Source: Aureimonas sp. Leaf324
GTDB taxonomy: Bacteria > Pseudomonadota > Alphaproteobacteria > Rhizobiales > Rhizobiaceae
Length of the DNA stretch: 35,070 bases
Reading direction: 5' to 3'
Assembly: GCF_001423245.1 (NCBI RefSeq)
Contig: NZ_LMOH01000023.1
Location: forward strand, 271,832 to 306,901
Made by a program: the position numbers and the translations under genes
The notes under the pieces: generated by a model
What the model was told of the DNA's origin: nothing
Databases searched by the model: none
What the model saw: the letters and a program-made list of their open reading frames with translations, nothing else
Shown: one piece after another, positions 23,401 to 31,930 of the stretch
Numbering within the stretch: position 1 is the stretch's first letter
Layout of the letters: every line of letters starts with the position of its first letter

Positions 23401-25281
23401 CTATTCCGCCGCCGCCGGCAGGAAGCCGCCGGACTGCCGGGCCCAGAGCGAGGCGTAGAGGCCGCCGCGCCGGACGAGCTCGGCATGGGTCCCCTCCTCC
23501 ACGATGCGGCCGGCATCGATCACCACGAGGCGGTCGAGGCGGGCGATGGTCGACAGCCGATGCGCGATCGCGATCACGGTCTTGCCCTCCATCATGCCGG
23601 CGAGATTGTCTTGGATCGCCGCCTCGACCTCCGAGTCGAGCGCCGACGTCGCCTCGTCGAGGACGAGGACCGGCGCGTTCTTCAGGAAGACGCGGGCGAT
23701 GGCGATCCGCTGGCGCTGGCCGCCCGACAGCTTGACGCCGCGCTCGCCGACGAACGCATCGAGCCCCTCGCGCCCGTTCGGGTCCCGCACGGTCCGGATG
23801 AAGCCGAGCGCATCGGCGCGCCGCGCGGCGGAGAGAATCTCCTCCTCGGTGGCGTCGGGGCGGCCGTAGGCGATGTTGTCGCGGATCGAGCGGTGGAAGA
23901 GTGAGGTGTCCTGTGTGACGACGCCGATCTCGCGGCGCAGCGAGGTCTGCGTCACGCCGGCGATGTCCTGCCCGTCGAGAAGGATCGTGCCGCGCTCGAC
24001 GTCGTAGAGGCGCAGGAGGAGGTTGACGAGGGTCGTCTTGCCGGCGCCCGAGCGCCCGACGAGGCCGACCTTCTCACCCGGCCGGATGGCGAGCGAGAAG
24101 TTCTCGATGACGCCCGCCCCCTTGCCGTAGTGGAAGGTCACGTCGCGGAACTCGACTGCGCCCCCCGCGGCCCGGAGCGCCGGCGCGTCCGCGCGGTCGA
24201 CCAGCGCCGGAGCGGCCGAGACGGTGGCGACCGCGTCCTGCACCGTGCCGTAGTTGCGGACGAGGCCATTGATGTTGAACATCATCCAACCGCTCATCTG
24301 GTTGAGCCGGAGGATGAGGCCGAGCGCGGTCGCAACGTCGCCGGTCGAGGCGGTGTTCTGCATCCAGGAGTGCAGCACCAGCGCGCCGATCGCGGTCATC
24401 ATCAGGCCGTTGAGGACGGCGACTGCGGTGCGCACCGCGGTGATCGCCCGCGTCAGCGCGCGGATGGCCTCGACGAAGCGCCGAAAGCCGTCGAGCACGA
24501 AGGCGTCCTGCCGCCGGCCGGGATCGAAGAGCTTGACCGCGAGGATGTTGGTGAAGCTGTCGACGATGCGGCCCGACATCATCGAGCGCGCCTCGGCGCT
24601 TTCGCGGCCGGCACGACGGATGCGCGGCAGGAGGTCCCGCACGATCCAGCCGTAGCCGATCGCCCACAGGAAGAGGACGAGGCCCATCCACGGGTCCATC
24701 GCGCCGAGGATGGCGACGGCAAGCAGCGTGAAGGTGACGAAGCTCCAGAAGGTCTGGAGCGTCGTGACGATGAAGTCGCCCGTCGCCTCGCCGACCTGCT
24801 GCACCTTCTGGGCGACGCGCCCCGCGAAGTCGTTCTGGAAGAAAGTGTAGGACTGGTCCATCAGCCGCCGGTAGGACTGCCAGCGGATGCGGTTGTAGAG
24901 CGAGGGGACGATGACCTGCTGCTCGAGGAGCGAGGCGGCGAAGAGGACGAACGTGCGCAGGAGAAGCGTCGTGACGGCGAGGGTCACGAGGAGCCAGAAA
25001 TGGTCGGCGAGAAGCGTCGCCGGCGACGACGAGCCGAGCGCATCGACGACCCAGCCGACCGCCGCATAGAGGAAAGCGTCGACGCCGCCGGTCAGCCCAC
25101 CGGTGACGAGAAGCGCCAGAAACGGTCCGCGTGCCTCGCGCGCGAAATGCCAGATGAACCGGTTGGTCTCTCGTGGCAGCGGCGGCAGCGCGCCGACGCG
25201 GCGGGGCTCCGCGCCCTCCGGCTCGATGTCGCCATAGGGATCGATGACGCGCTCGAAGCGGCGCAGGAGCCCGCCGATCAT
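23401..25281 (-). CDS. ABC exporter half-transporter (second of pair)
   Basis: This 626-residue protein has an N-terminal six-helix exporter domain (about 45-345) fused to an ATPase domain (about 375-615). Walker A GRSGAGKTTLVN (409-420), signature LSGGQRQRIAIA, Walker B VLVLDEATSALD and the H-loop IAIAHRLST are complete, so the ATPase should be active. The gene begins at ATG 25281, overlapping the stop of the first half-transporter (ATGA), so both are probably made together and form a heterodimer. The substrate (lipid, peptide or drug) cannot be read from sequence. The frame stays open far upstream only by chance, so this is not a 1464-residue fusion. Confidence 0.93.
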   Translation of the reverse strand: MIGGLLRRFERVIDPYGDIEPEGAEPRRVGALPPLPRETNRFIWHFAREARGPFLALLVTGGLTGGVDAFLYAAVGWVVDALGSSSPATLLADHFWLLVTLAVTTLLLRTFVLFAASLLEQQVIVPSLYNRIRWQSYRRLMDQSYTFFQNDFAGRVAQKVQQVGEATGDFIVTTLQTFWSFVTFTLLAVAILGAMDPWMGLVLFLWAIGYGWIVRDLLPRIRRAGRESAEARSMMSGRIVDSFTNILAVKLFDPGRRQDAFVLDGFRRFVEAIRALTRAITAVRTAVAVLNGLMMTAIGALVLHSWMQNTASTGDVATALGLILRLNQMSGWMMFNINGLVRNYGTVQDAVATVSAAPALVDRADAPALRAAGGAVEFRDVTFHYGKGAGVIENFSLAIRPGEKVGLVGRSGAGKTTLVNLLLRLYDVERGTILLDGQDIAGVTQTSLRREIGVVTQDTSLFHRSIRDNIAYGRPDATEEEILSAARRADALGFIRTVRDPNGREGLDAFVGERGVKLSGGQRQRIAIARVFLKNAPVLVLDEATSALDSEVEAAIQDNLAGMMEGKTVIAIAHRLSTIARLDRLVVIDAGRIVEEGTHAELVRRGGLYASLWARQSGGFLPAAAE

Positions 25282-27170
25282 TCGGCCGCGCGCACGCCGG
25301 CGGCGGCCGGCCGGGGCTGGTCGTCGCCGGCATCGAGGAAGCCGCCGACCTGCCGACGCCAGAGATCGGCGTAGAGCCCGCCCCGCTCGATGAGTTCGGC
25401 GTGGCTGCCCTCTTCGAGAATGCGCCCCTTGTCCAGCACCACGAGGCGGTCGAGGGCGGCGATGGTGGACAGGCGATGGGCGACCGCGATCACCGTCTTG
25501 CCCTCCATCAGGCGATAGAGGTTCTCCGCGATCGCCGCCTCGACCTCGGAATCGAGCGCCGAGGTCGCCTCGTCGAGAAGCAGGATCGGCGCGTCCTTCA
25601 GCATCACGCGGGCGATCGCGATGCGCTGGCGTTGGCCGCCCGATAGCTTGACGCCGCGCTCGCCGACCTCGGCGTCGAGACCGCGGCGGCCCTCGCGATC
25701 GGCCAGCGCCTCCACGAAGTCCAGGGCCTCGGCGCGCCGCAGCGCATGGCGGACGTCCTCGTCGGTGGCATCGGGGCGGCCGTAGAGGATGTTCTCGCGG
25801 ATCGTGCGATGAAGCAGCGAGGTGTCCTGCGTCACCATGCCGATCTCGGCGCGCAGCGAGTTCTGGGTGACGCCCGCGATGTCCTGACCGTCGATCAGGA
25901 TGCGGCCGGACTGGACGTCGTAGAACCGCAGGAGAAGGTTGAGGAGCGTCGACTTGCCGGCGCCCGAGCGCCCGACGAGCCCGATCTTCTCGCCGGGGCG
26001 GATGGTGAGGTCGAAGTCCCCGACCACGGGACCGGCCGCGCGATGGGGCTTGGCCGAGGCGTAGGCGAAGGACACCTTGTCGAAGCGCACCTCGCCCTCG
26101 GTCACCGCCAGCGCTCCGGCACCCGGCGCATCCGTCAGGGCGATGGGCTGCGTGAAGGTCGCGATGCCGTCGCGGATGGTGCCGACGTTCTCGAAGAGGG
26201 CCGAGACCTCCCACATGATCCACTGCGCCATGCCGTGCAGGCGCAGCACGAGACCGATGCCGACCGCGACCGACCCGACGGAGACGAGCCCATTGACCCA
26301 GAGGCCGATGCCCATCGCGCCGACGCCGAACAGAAGCAGCGAGTTCAGGAACAGGAGGCAGACGAAGAACTGGGTGATGAGGCGCCCCTGCCCGTAGACG
26401 GGTTTCAGGAACAGCCGCATCGCGTCCTTGGCGTAGGTCACCTCGCGCGGGGTGTGCGCGAAGAGCTTCACGGTGCCGATATTGGCATAGGCGTCGACGA
26501 TGCGGCCGGTCATCTCGGCGCGCGCATCGGCCTGCCGCTCGGCGACGGCTCCTAGGCGCGGAATGAAGTGGCGCAGCATCACGACGTAGAGCACGAGCCA
26601 GCCGACGAAGGGCAGCATCAGCCGCCAGTCGGCGGCGGCAAGCAGCACGATGATGCCGGTGAAGTAGACCGCGACGTAGAGAAACACGTCGATGGATTTC
26701 ATGATCGTCTCGCGCACGGCGAGCGCGGTCTGCATCAGCTTGGTCGAGACTCGGCCGGCGAACTCGTCCTGGAAGAAGCCGAGCGACTGGTCGAGGAGCC
26801 AGTTGTGCGCCGTCCAGCGGAAGCGCATCGGCAGGTTGCCGAAGAGCGCCTGGAACGAGATTAGCGATTCGAAGAGCGCCAGCCCCGGCAGGACGACGAG
26901 GATCACCGCCGCCATCGCGGCAAGACGCCAGCCCTCGTCGGCGAGGAACGTGTCGGGATTGGCGGCCGAGAGCCAGTCGACGATCGAGCCGAGGAAGCCG
27001 AAGAGCGAGACCTCGATCACCGCGATCGCGCCCGACAGGACGGCCATGCCGACGAGCAGCCAGCGCACCGGCCTCGCATAGTGCCAGACGAACGGCCAGA
27101 ACGTGGCGGGCGGGCTCTTGGCCGGGCCCGCGGGAAACGGGTCGACGAGCTTTTCGAAGGTGGCGAACAT
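25278..27170 (-). CDS. ABC exporter half-transporter (first of pair)
   Basis: This 630-residue protein has a transmembrane exporter domain (about 30-330) and an ATPase domain (about 358-610). Walker A GRSGAGKSTLLN (400-411), signature LSGGQRQRIAIA, Walker B ILLLDEATSALD and H-loop VAVAHRLST are intact. It is clearly related to its partner, with which it shares most of the ATPase sequence and an N-terminal (K/R)..(V/I)DP.. pattern, so the pair arose by duplication. Several Met codons lie near the start; 27170 (MFATFEKLVDPF) has GACGGAA at the right distance. It is divergent from trmL. The substrate is unknown. Confidence 0.92.
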   Translation of the reverse strand: MFATFEKLVDPFPAGPAKSPPATFWPFVWHYARPVRWLLVGMAVLSGAIAVIEVSLFGFLGSIVDWLSAANPDTFLADEGWRLAAMAAVILVVLPGLALFESLISFQALFGNLPMRFRWTAHNWLLDQSLGFFQDEFAGRVSTKLMQTALAVRETIMKSIDVFLYVAVYFTGIIVLLAAADWRLMLPFVGWLVLYVVMLRHFIPRLGAVAERQADARAEMTGRIVDAYANIGTVKLFAHTPREVTYAKDAMRLFLKPVYGQGRLITQFFVCLLFLNSLLLFGVGAMGIGLWVNGLVSVGSVAVGIGLVLRLHGMAQWIMWEVSALFENVGTIRDGIATFTQPIALTDAPGAGALAVTEGEVRFDKVSFAYASAKPHRAAGPVVGDFDLTIRPGEKIGLVGRSGAGKSTLLNLLLRFYDVQSGRILIDGQDIAGVTQNSLRAEIGMVTQDTSLLHRTIRENILYGRPDATDEDVRHALRRAEALDFVEALADREGRRGLDAEVGERGVKLSGGQRQRIAIARVMLKDAPILLLDEATSALDSEVEAAIAENLYRLMEGKTVIAVAHRLSTIAALDRLVVLDKGRILEEGSHAELIERGGLYADLWRRQVGGFLDAGDDQPRPAAAGVRAAE

Positions 27171-27238
27171 GGGCATTTCCGTCCGGCGCATCGGGCCAGC
27201 GACACGCACAACGCCCGGTTCGTCTCAAGTGTCGCCAG

Positions 27239-27266
27239 CATATAGGCAGGTTCACTGCAATTTCAC
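27239..27266 (-). promoter_or_regulatory. Candidate promoter of the ABC exporter operon
   Basis: On the minus strand, GTGAAA (27266-27261) and TATATG (27244-27239) are spaced by 16 bp, about 70 bases before the start at 27170. A 15-nt palindrome (GAAACG-GAG-CGTTTC, 27267-27281) abuts the -35 box and could bind a repressor or activator. Confidence 0.4.
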
Positions 27267-27312
27267 GAAACGGAGCGTTTCCAGCGGCGCGCGGCTTGGC
27301 TATCTGGAGGCG

Positions 27313-27780
27313 ATGCAGTTGTCCATCGCCCTCTACCAGCCCGACATCGCCGGCAATGCCGGGACGATCCTGCGCCTCGGCGCCTGCCTCGGCCTCGATG
27401 TCGAGATCGTGGAGCCGGCCGGGTTCGACCTGTCGGACCGGGCGTTGAAGCGGGCGGGCATGGACTATCTCGCGATGGCCCGGCTCACCCGCCACGTCGA
27501 TTTTGCGGCCTTCGATGCGGCCCGGCGCGCGGCGGGCCGCCGGATCGTCCTCCTGACGACGAAGGCGGACACGGCCTATTGCGACGTCGCCTTCCGGCCG
27601 GACGACGTGCTCCTCTTCGGCCGCGAGAGCGCCGGCGTCCCCGACGCGGTCCACGATCTCGCCGACATCCGCGCGACGATCCCAATGGAGGCGGGGGCGC
27701 GCTCCCTCAACCTCGCCGTCAGCGCGGCGATGGTCGCCGGCGAAGCCTTGCGGCAGTTGCGTTGGCAGGGAACGCCATGA
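27313..27780 (+). CDS. trmL: tRNA (cytidine(34)-2'-O)-methyltransferase
   Basis: This 155-residue SPOUT-family methyltransferase modifies the wobble base of tRNA-Leu with SAM. The start MQLSIALYQPDIAGNAGTILRLGACLG and the knotted SAM site (LLFGRESAGVP, then IPMEAGARSLNLAVSAAMV) are complete, and the length matches E. coli TrmL. The ATG at 27313 has TGGAGG directly before it. The stop overlaps the ATG of the NUDIX gene (ATGA), giving an operon. It is divergent from the ABC exporter genes. Confidence 0.95.
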   Translation: MQLSIALYQPDIAGNAGTILRLGACLGLDVEIVEPAGFDLSDRALKRAGMDYLAMARLTRHVDFAAFDAARRAAGRRIVLLTTKADTAYCDVAFRPDDVLLFGRESAGVPDAVHDLADIRATIPMEAGARSLNLAVSAAMVAGEALRQLRWQGTP

Positions 27781-28211
27781 TCTTCGACGAACCACGGGTC
27801 GGCACGGGCGCCGCGATCCTTCGCAACGACCGGCTTCTTCTCATCCGGCGCCGGGGTGCCCCGGAGGCCGGCGCCTGGGGCCTGCCGGGCGGCAAGGTGG
27901 ATCTGTTCGAGACCGCGGCCGATGCCGCCGCGCGCGAGGTCCTCGAGGAAACCGGGCTGCGGATCGCGGCCGACGACCTCCTCTGCGTCGTCGACCAGAT
28001 CGACCGCGACGCCGGTCATCACTGATTCGCGCCGGTCTATGTCGTGGAGGATGCGGCGGGCGAGCCGTCGATCCAGGAGCCGGAGAAGCACGACGGGCTC
28101 GGCTGGTTCGCGCTCGACGCCCTGCCCGAGCCGCTGACCGCGCCGACGCGGGGCGCCCTGCCCCACCTCAGAGCGCGGATCAGTCGGCGCTCGGAAGACG
28201 GCGCATCGTGA
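27777..28211 (+). pseudogene. NUDIX hydrolase interrupted by an in-frame TGA
   Basis: The frame encodes MIFDEPRVGTGAAILRN and a complete NUDIX box (GGKVDLFETAADAAAREVLEETG). It then meets TGA at 28023-28025 after residue 82 (DRDAGHH). The same frame continues without further stop to TGA 28209-28211 with clear family sequence (FAPVYVVEDAAGEPS, EPEKHDGLGWFALDALPEP). Homologues of this family usually read HHW(V/F)(A/S)PVY here, so the stop most likely replaces Trp (TGG to TGA). The full-length protein would be 144 residues. As given, the gene makes an 82-residue fragment with the catalytic box but without the C-terminal part of the fold. A base-call error cannot be ruled out. It is coupled to trmL by ATGA. 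Confidence 0.85.
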
Positions 28212-28428
28212 ACTCGACCTCGTCGCCCGGCAGGAGGCGCCAGCTTTCGACCTGCGTCCAGTAGGCGGCCTTGGGATAGCGCACGAACCACTCGCGCGCC
28301 TTGGAGCGGGCCTCCGGGCGCGGCAGCGTGAAGGTCTCGCGCACGAAGCTGTCGCGCGGAGCCTCTTGCCGCCGTGCGCGCAACTGCCGGCGCAGGCCAT
28401 CGAGCGGGGGTGGGGGAAGCGGGGCCAT
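28180..28428 (-). CDS. Small protein of unknown function, divergent from hemF
   Basis: This 82-residue cytoplasmic protein is basic at its N-terminus (LRRQLRARRQEAPRDSFVRET) with a better-ordered second half: ARSKAREWFVRYPKAAYWTQVESWRLLPGDEVEFTMRRLP. The aromatic/charged pattern and codon use look like a real gene, and I believe similar short proteins lie beside hemF in other Rhizobiales, but no function is known. The start at 28428 (MAPLPPPPL) is downstream of a promoter candidate (28472-28500). Its end overlaps the last 32 bases of the interrupted NUDIX frame on the opposite strand. Confidence 0.7.
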   Translation of the reverse strand: MAPLPPPPLDGLRRQLRARRQEAPRDSFVRETFTLPRPEARSKAREWFVRYPKAAYWTQVESWRLLPGDEVEFTMRRLPSAD

Positions 28429-28471
28429 CGAACCGTCGCGCTCCTGTTTCGGCGGGCTCCTGTCCCGATCG

Positions 28472-28500
28472 AATATAGGCCTCCGGCCACGCGAATTCGA
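28472..28500 (-). promoter_or_regulatory. Candidate promoter of the 82-residue gene
   Basis: On the minus strand, TCGAAT (28500-28495) and TATATT (28477-28472) are spaced by 17 bp, with the expected start of transcription about 35 bases before the ATG. The -10 box is good, the -35 box weak. Confidence 0.35.
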
Positions 28501-28619
28501 GTCGGATCGGCGCGCCGCCCCCGAACGGATCGCTTCCGAAACGCTTGCGCAACTGCTAGCCAAGGCAGGCAAGCCCGGCCTCATCGATTCCGGCCGGGTC
28601 GGAAGGATCGTCGCGCGCC

Positions 28620-29531
28620 ATGGAACGTCCCGAACTGCCGCAGGGCCTGCCGGAGAACCTCGACGCCAAGAAGGACGAGGCGAAGGCCTGGTTCGAGGCG
28701 TTGCGCGACCGGCTCTGCCAGGCCTTCGAGGCACTGGAGGACGAGTTCGGCTCCGACGAGACGCTGCCGGCCGGGCGCTTCGAGCGCACGCCCTGGACGC
28801 GCGGCGAGAACGGCGGCGGCGGCACCATGTCGATGCTGCAGAACGGGCGCGTCTTCGAGAAGGCCGGCATCCACACCTCGACCGTCTATGGCGAGCTGTC
28901 GGAGGACTTCGCCGCGCAGATCCCGGGCGCTGGCAGCGACCGCAGCTTCTGGGCCTCGGGCATCTCGCTGATCGCCCACACGCGCAACCCGAACGTGCCG
29001 GCCGTGCACATGAACACGCGCATGGTGGTCACCACCGGGCAATGGTTCGGCGGCGGCGCCGACCTCACCCCGATGCTGGACGCGCGCCGCACCGCCGAGG
29101 ATCCCGACACGCGCGCCTTCCACAAGGCGCTGCAGTTCGTCTGCGACCGGCACGCGGGCGTCGCGAGCTACGAGCGCTACAAGACGTGGTGCGACGAGTA
29201 CTTCTATCTGCCGCATCGCAAGGAGCCCCGCGGCGTCGGCGGCATCTTCTACGACTGGCTGCATTCGCCGGACGAGGCCGGAGGCTGGGACGCCGACTTC
29301 GCCTTCACGCGCGACGTCGGCAAGGCGTTCCTCGTCGTCTACCCGCATCTCGTGCGCCAGAACGCCGGCACGCCGTGGACGGAAGAGCAGCGCGAGGAGC
29401 AGCTCGTGCGGCGCGGACGCTATGTCGAGTACAACCTTCTCTACGACCGCGGCACGCTGTTCGGGCTGAAGACGGGCGGCAACGTCGCCTCGATCCTGTC
29501 CTCCCTGCCCCCGCTCGTGAAGTGGCCCTGA
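28620..29531 (+). CDS. hemF: Oxygen-dependent coproporphyrinogen III oxidase
   Basis: This 303-residue enzyme turns coproporphyrinogen III into protoporphyrinogen IX using O2, a late step of heme synthesis, and acts as a soluble dimer. Signatures are complete: [21 protein letters not shown] (about 118-138), [10 protein letters not shown], and [22 protein letters not shown] followed by IFYDWL. Length and N-terminus fit the family. The heme product is needed by the cytochromes b and c1 encoded about 6 kb away. A longer open frame in another frame is spurious. Confidence 0.97.
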   Translation: MERPELPQGLPENLDAKKDEAKAWFEALRDRLCQAFEALEDEFGSDETLPAGRFERTPWTRGENGGGGTMSMLQNGRVFEKAGIHTSTVYGELSEDFAAQIPGAGSDRSFWASGISLIAHTRNPNVPAVHMNTRMVVTTGQWFGGGADLTPMLDARRTAEDPDTRAFHKALQFVCDRHAGVASYERYKTWCDEYFYLPHRKEPRGVGGIFYDWLHSPDEAGGWDADFAFTRDVGKAFLVVYPHLVRQNAGTPWTEEQREEQLVRRGRYVEYNLLYDRGTLFGLKTGGNVASILSSLPPLVKWP

Positions 29532-29815
29532 TCGAGCGGACCGGCGATGAATTTCGGGCTTTGCATCCCTCGCCGACAGTGTTTTTCGCGCTAGTTCCCG
29601 AGTGCGGACAAGAATTGGTTAACTTGCCAACAACGTCCTGTTCACAACGCGATCGCGCCTGATATGGTCCGTGTACCCCGCCCGTCACAAGCGACGGCCG
29701 GGTGCTCGCAGGACCGAGGACATCCGCGAACAGACGTGCATTCCGACCGCATGGTTTCGAAGGGCAGGCGGCACGCGCATCCGCGCGGCCGAAGGATCGA
29801 CCAGGGAGGACTGTA

Positions 29816-29995
29816 ATGTATGAACTCAATTGCCACGGCGTCATTCCCGGCTGCGAGCGCGTCATCCGCGCCGATTCGCAGGCGGAGGTGATGCGTCGCG
29901 CCGTGATGCAGGCCAAGCAGCTGGGCGTCGACACGATCACCCAGCGTTTGATGGACGCGATTCGCGACGGCATGCACGAGAGCGTCAAGCACTGA
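29816..29995 (+). CDS. DUF1059 domain small protein
   Basis: This 59-residue protein begins MYELNCHGVIPGCERVIRADSQAEVMRRAVMQAK. It matches the DUF1059 pattern: a short strand with two Cys (C6, C13), a G.(C).. turn and a helix with alternating Ala and charged residues, ending MDAIRDGMHE. The family is widespread and of unknown function. GGGAGGA lies eight bases before the ATG, a very strong ribosome-binding site. It stands alone, 284 bases after hemF, with its own terminator. In that gap lie inverted-repeat segments (TTGG..CCAA near 29614-29629), but no clear promoter. Confidence 0.85.
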   Translation: MYELNCHGVIPGCERVIRADSQAEVMRRAVMQAKQLGVDTITQRLMDAIRDGMHESVKH

Positions 29996-30032
29996 CGCGA
30001 CCGACCGAAAGGCGCTGACGGGAGCAGTCCGG

Positions 30033-30068
30033 GCGCGGCTTCATCGTTGGATGGAGCCGCGCTTTTTT
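30033..30068 (+). terminator. Rho-independent terminator of the DUF1059 gene
   Basis: A 12-bp stem (30033-30044 with 30051-30062, one G-U pair) with a 6-nt loop is followed by six T residues. It lies just before the convergent cca gene end at 30075. Confidence 0.92.
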
Positions 30069-30074
30069 AGAAGG

Positions 30075-31307
30075 TCAGACCAGCTTCAACAGGGCGTCGC
30101 GCCCCAGCACGAAGCCGCTTTCCGCAAAGGCGCGCTTCAGGCGGTCGAGCGCGCGCCCGATCTCGGGACCGGATACGACGCCCGCGGCCGCAAGATCATG
30201 CCCCGTCAGCGGAAAGGCCGGCGGCTCGAACGACGTGGCGGCCTCGTACCGCGCCGCCAGATGCGCCACGCCGGCCAGCCGGTCGGGATCGTTCGCCGCG
30301 GCCATGCGCTCGGAGCTGAGCGCCAGCGCCAGCCGATCGGCGAGCGCCCCGCGATCGCCGAGATAAAGGCGGGCGCGGAAGGCGGCATCGCTCTCGGCGG
30401 GCGGCGCCTCGCTCATCGCCCAGGCGACGAGCCGGTCGCGATCGGCGTTGGACAGTCGCAGCCGGACAGCCATGTCGCGCAGCCGCGCCGCGTCAGGCGG
30501 CACGATCGCCTCGAGGCGGCGGATAGGGTCGGGCGCCCAGCCGTAGAGCGCCTCGGTCTCGACGAGGCCGTGGATCGCGTCGATGCCCCACTTTTCCGAT
30601 TCCGGCAGCACGCGGCTGAGGACGCCGGCCTGCCGCATCCACAGAAGCGCACGAGCCGGATCGGGCGCGGCCAGGAGCTTTCGCAATTCGCCCCAGACGC
30701 GCTCGGACGACAGGCGATCGAGCCCCTCTTTCAGACGAGAAGAGGCGCGCAGGCCGTCGCCGTCCGGCCGACCCCGTCCGTACCAGGCGAAGAAGCGGAA
30801 GAAGCGCAGGATGCGGAGATAATCCTCCTCGATCCGCTGGCTGGCCTCGCCGATGAACCGGAGCGTGCCGCTCTCGATGTCGGCCAAGCCGCCGACGAAA
30901 TCGTAGATCTCGCCGTCGGCGTCGCAGTAGAGGGCGTTGATCGAAAAGTCGCGCCGGGCGGCATCCTCGGCCCAGTCGCGCCCAAACAGGACCTTGGCGT
31001 GTCGCCCGTCGGTCTCGACGTCGCGGCGCAGCGTCGTCACCTCGAAGGGCCGCCCTTGCGCCACCACCGTCACCGTGCCGTGCTCGACGCCGGTCGGCAC
31101 CGCCTTGAGACCTGCCGCCTCGACGCGGGCGATGGTCTCGGCCGGCAGCGTCGTCGTGGCGACGTCGACGTCGCTGATCGGGCGGCCCATCAGCGTGTTG
31201 CGGATCGCCCCGCCCACCACCCGCGCCTCATCGCCGCCCGCCGACAGGCAGGCGAGGATGGTCTGGAGGGCGGGGTCGCGGAGCCAATCCGCCTCGATGC
31301 GCGTCAT
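30075..31307 (-). CDS. cca: CCA tRNA nucleotidyltransferase
   Basis: This 410-residue class II nucleotidyltransferase belongs to the CCA-adding/poly(A) polymerase family; it builds or repairs the 3' CCA of tRNA. The head domain has VVGGAIRNTLMGRPISDVDVATT (Gly-rich motif and the two catalytic Asp), then FSINALYCDADGEIYDFVGG and RFIGEASQRIEEDYLRILRFFRFFA. No HD phosphohydrolase domain is seen. It overlaps the upstream CoA pyrophosphatase gene by four bases (ATGA) and is the last gene of its operon. Confidence 0.93.
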   Translation of the reverse strand: MTRIEADWLRDPALQTILACLSAGGDEARVVGGAIRNTLMGRPISDVDVATTTLPAETIARVEAAGLKAVPTGVEHGTVTVVAQGRPFEVTTLRRDVETDGRHAKVLFGRDWAEDAARRDFSINALYCDADGEIYDFVGGLADIESGTLRFIGEASQRIEEDYLRILRFFRFFAWYGRGRPDGDGLRASSRLKEGLDRLSSERVWGELRKLLAAPDPARALLWMRQAGVLSRVLPESEKWGIDAIHGLVETEALYGWAPDPIRRLEAIVPPDAARLRDMAVRLRLSNADRDRLVAWAMSEAPPAESDAAFRARLYLGDRGALADRLALALSSERMAAANDPDRLAGVAHLAARYEAATSFEPPAFPLTGHDLAAAGVVSGPEIGRALDRLKRAFAESGFVLGRDALLKLV

Positions 31308-31930
31308 GATGCGTAGAGCCTTTCATACAGCGTGCGCAGGATGCCCGCCGTCACGCCCCAGATATACCGATCCCCGAACGGCATCGTGTAGAAGTATCGC
31401 GGCTTGCCCTGCCAGACCCGACTACCCTTGGCGTGGTTCGCCGCATCCATCAGGAAGCCGAGCGGCACCTCGAACGCGTCGGCGACCTCCGAAGGATCCG
31501 GCCGGGGCACGAAGCCGGGATCGACGATCCCGACCACCGGCGTGATGCGGAACCCCGTCGTCGTGCGGTAGCGTGGCAGGCGGCCGATCACCTCGACCAG
31601 TCCGGGGTCAAGCCCGATCTCCTCGTCCGCCTCGCGCAGCGCCGCCGCCTCGATCGAAGCGTCGGCAGGGTCCACCGAGCCGCCGGGAAAGGCGATCTGG
31701 CCGGAATGCTTGCGCAAATGCGCGGCGCGCGTCGTCAGGATCACGCCCGCTGCGCCCAGCCGGTCGACCACGGGCACCAGCACCGCCGCCTCGCGGGCGT
31801 TCACGCCGTCGGACAGCTGCTCCCAGTCCGGGTTGAGAACGTGGTCGCCGGTATCGTGCTCCAGGGCCTCCAGGCCGCGGGCCGACAGGCGCGCCCGAAG
31901 GTCGGCGGCGTCGAAGCGCGTCTCAAGCAT
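31304..31930 (-). CDS. CoA pyrophosphatase (NUDIX family)
   Basis: This 208-residue NUDIX enzyme has the CoA-specific motif VILTTRAAHLRKHSGQIAFPGG directly before and within its NUDIX box GGSVDPADASIEAALREADEEIGL (one residue shortened here for space). It is related to E. coli NudL (YeaB) and should split CoA and its derivatives into phosphopantetheine and 3',5'-ADP. It is cytoplasmic. It overlaps the DUF1285 gene by 8 bases and cca by 4, so the three genes are translated as a coupled set, an order common in Rhizobiales. Confidence 0.9.
   Translation of the reverse strand: MLETRFDAADLRARLSARGLEALEHDTGDHVLNPDWEQLSDGVNAREAAVLVPVVDRLGAAGVILTTRAAHLRKHSGQIAFPGGSVDPADASIEAAALREADEEIGLDPGLVEVIGRLPRYRTTTGFRITPVVGIVDPGFVPRPDPSEVADAFEVPLGFLMDAANHAKGSRVWQGKPRYFYTMPFGDRYIWGVTAGILRTLYERLYAS

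Noticed and set aside
23401-27795. A 1464-codon open frame suggesting a giant fused ABC transporter
   Set aside because: The first part is off-frame relative to the upstream half-transporter, which has its own intact frame; the two genes overlap by ATGA as separate half-transporters.
28023-28025. TGA as a selenocysteine codon or as Trp under a changed genetic code
   Set aside because: Many genes in the window end at TGA, so the code is standard. The position corresponds to Trp, not Cys, in the family, and no selenocysteine insertion hairpin was evident just downstream.
30051-31316. A 421-codon open frame antisense to cca
   Set aside because: The minus strand encodes a complete CCA nucleotidyltransferase; the antisense product lacks any domain and starts inside a terminator.
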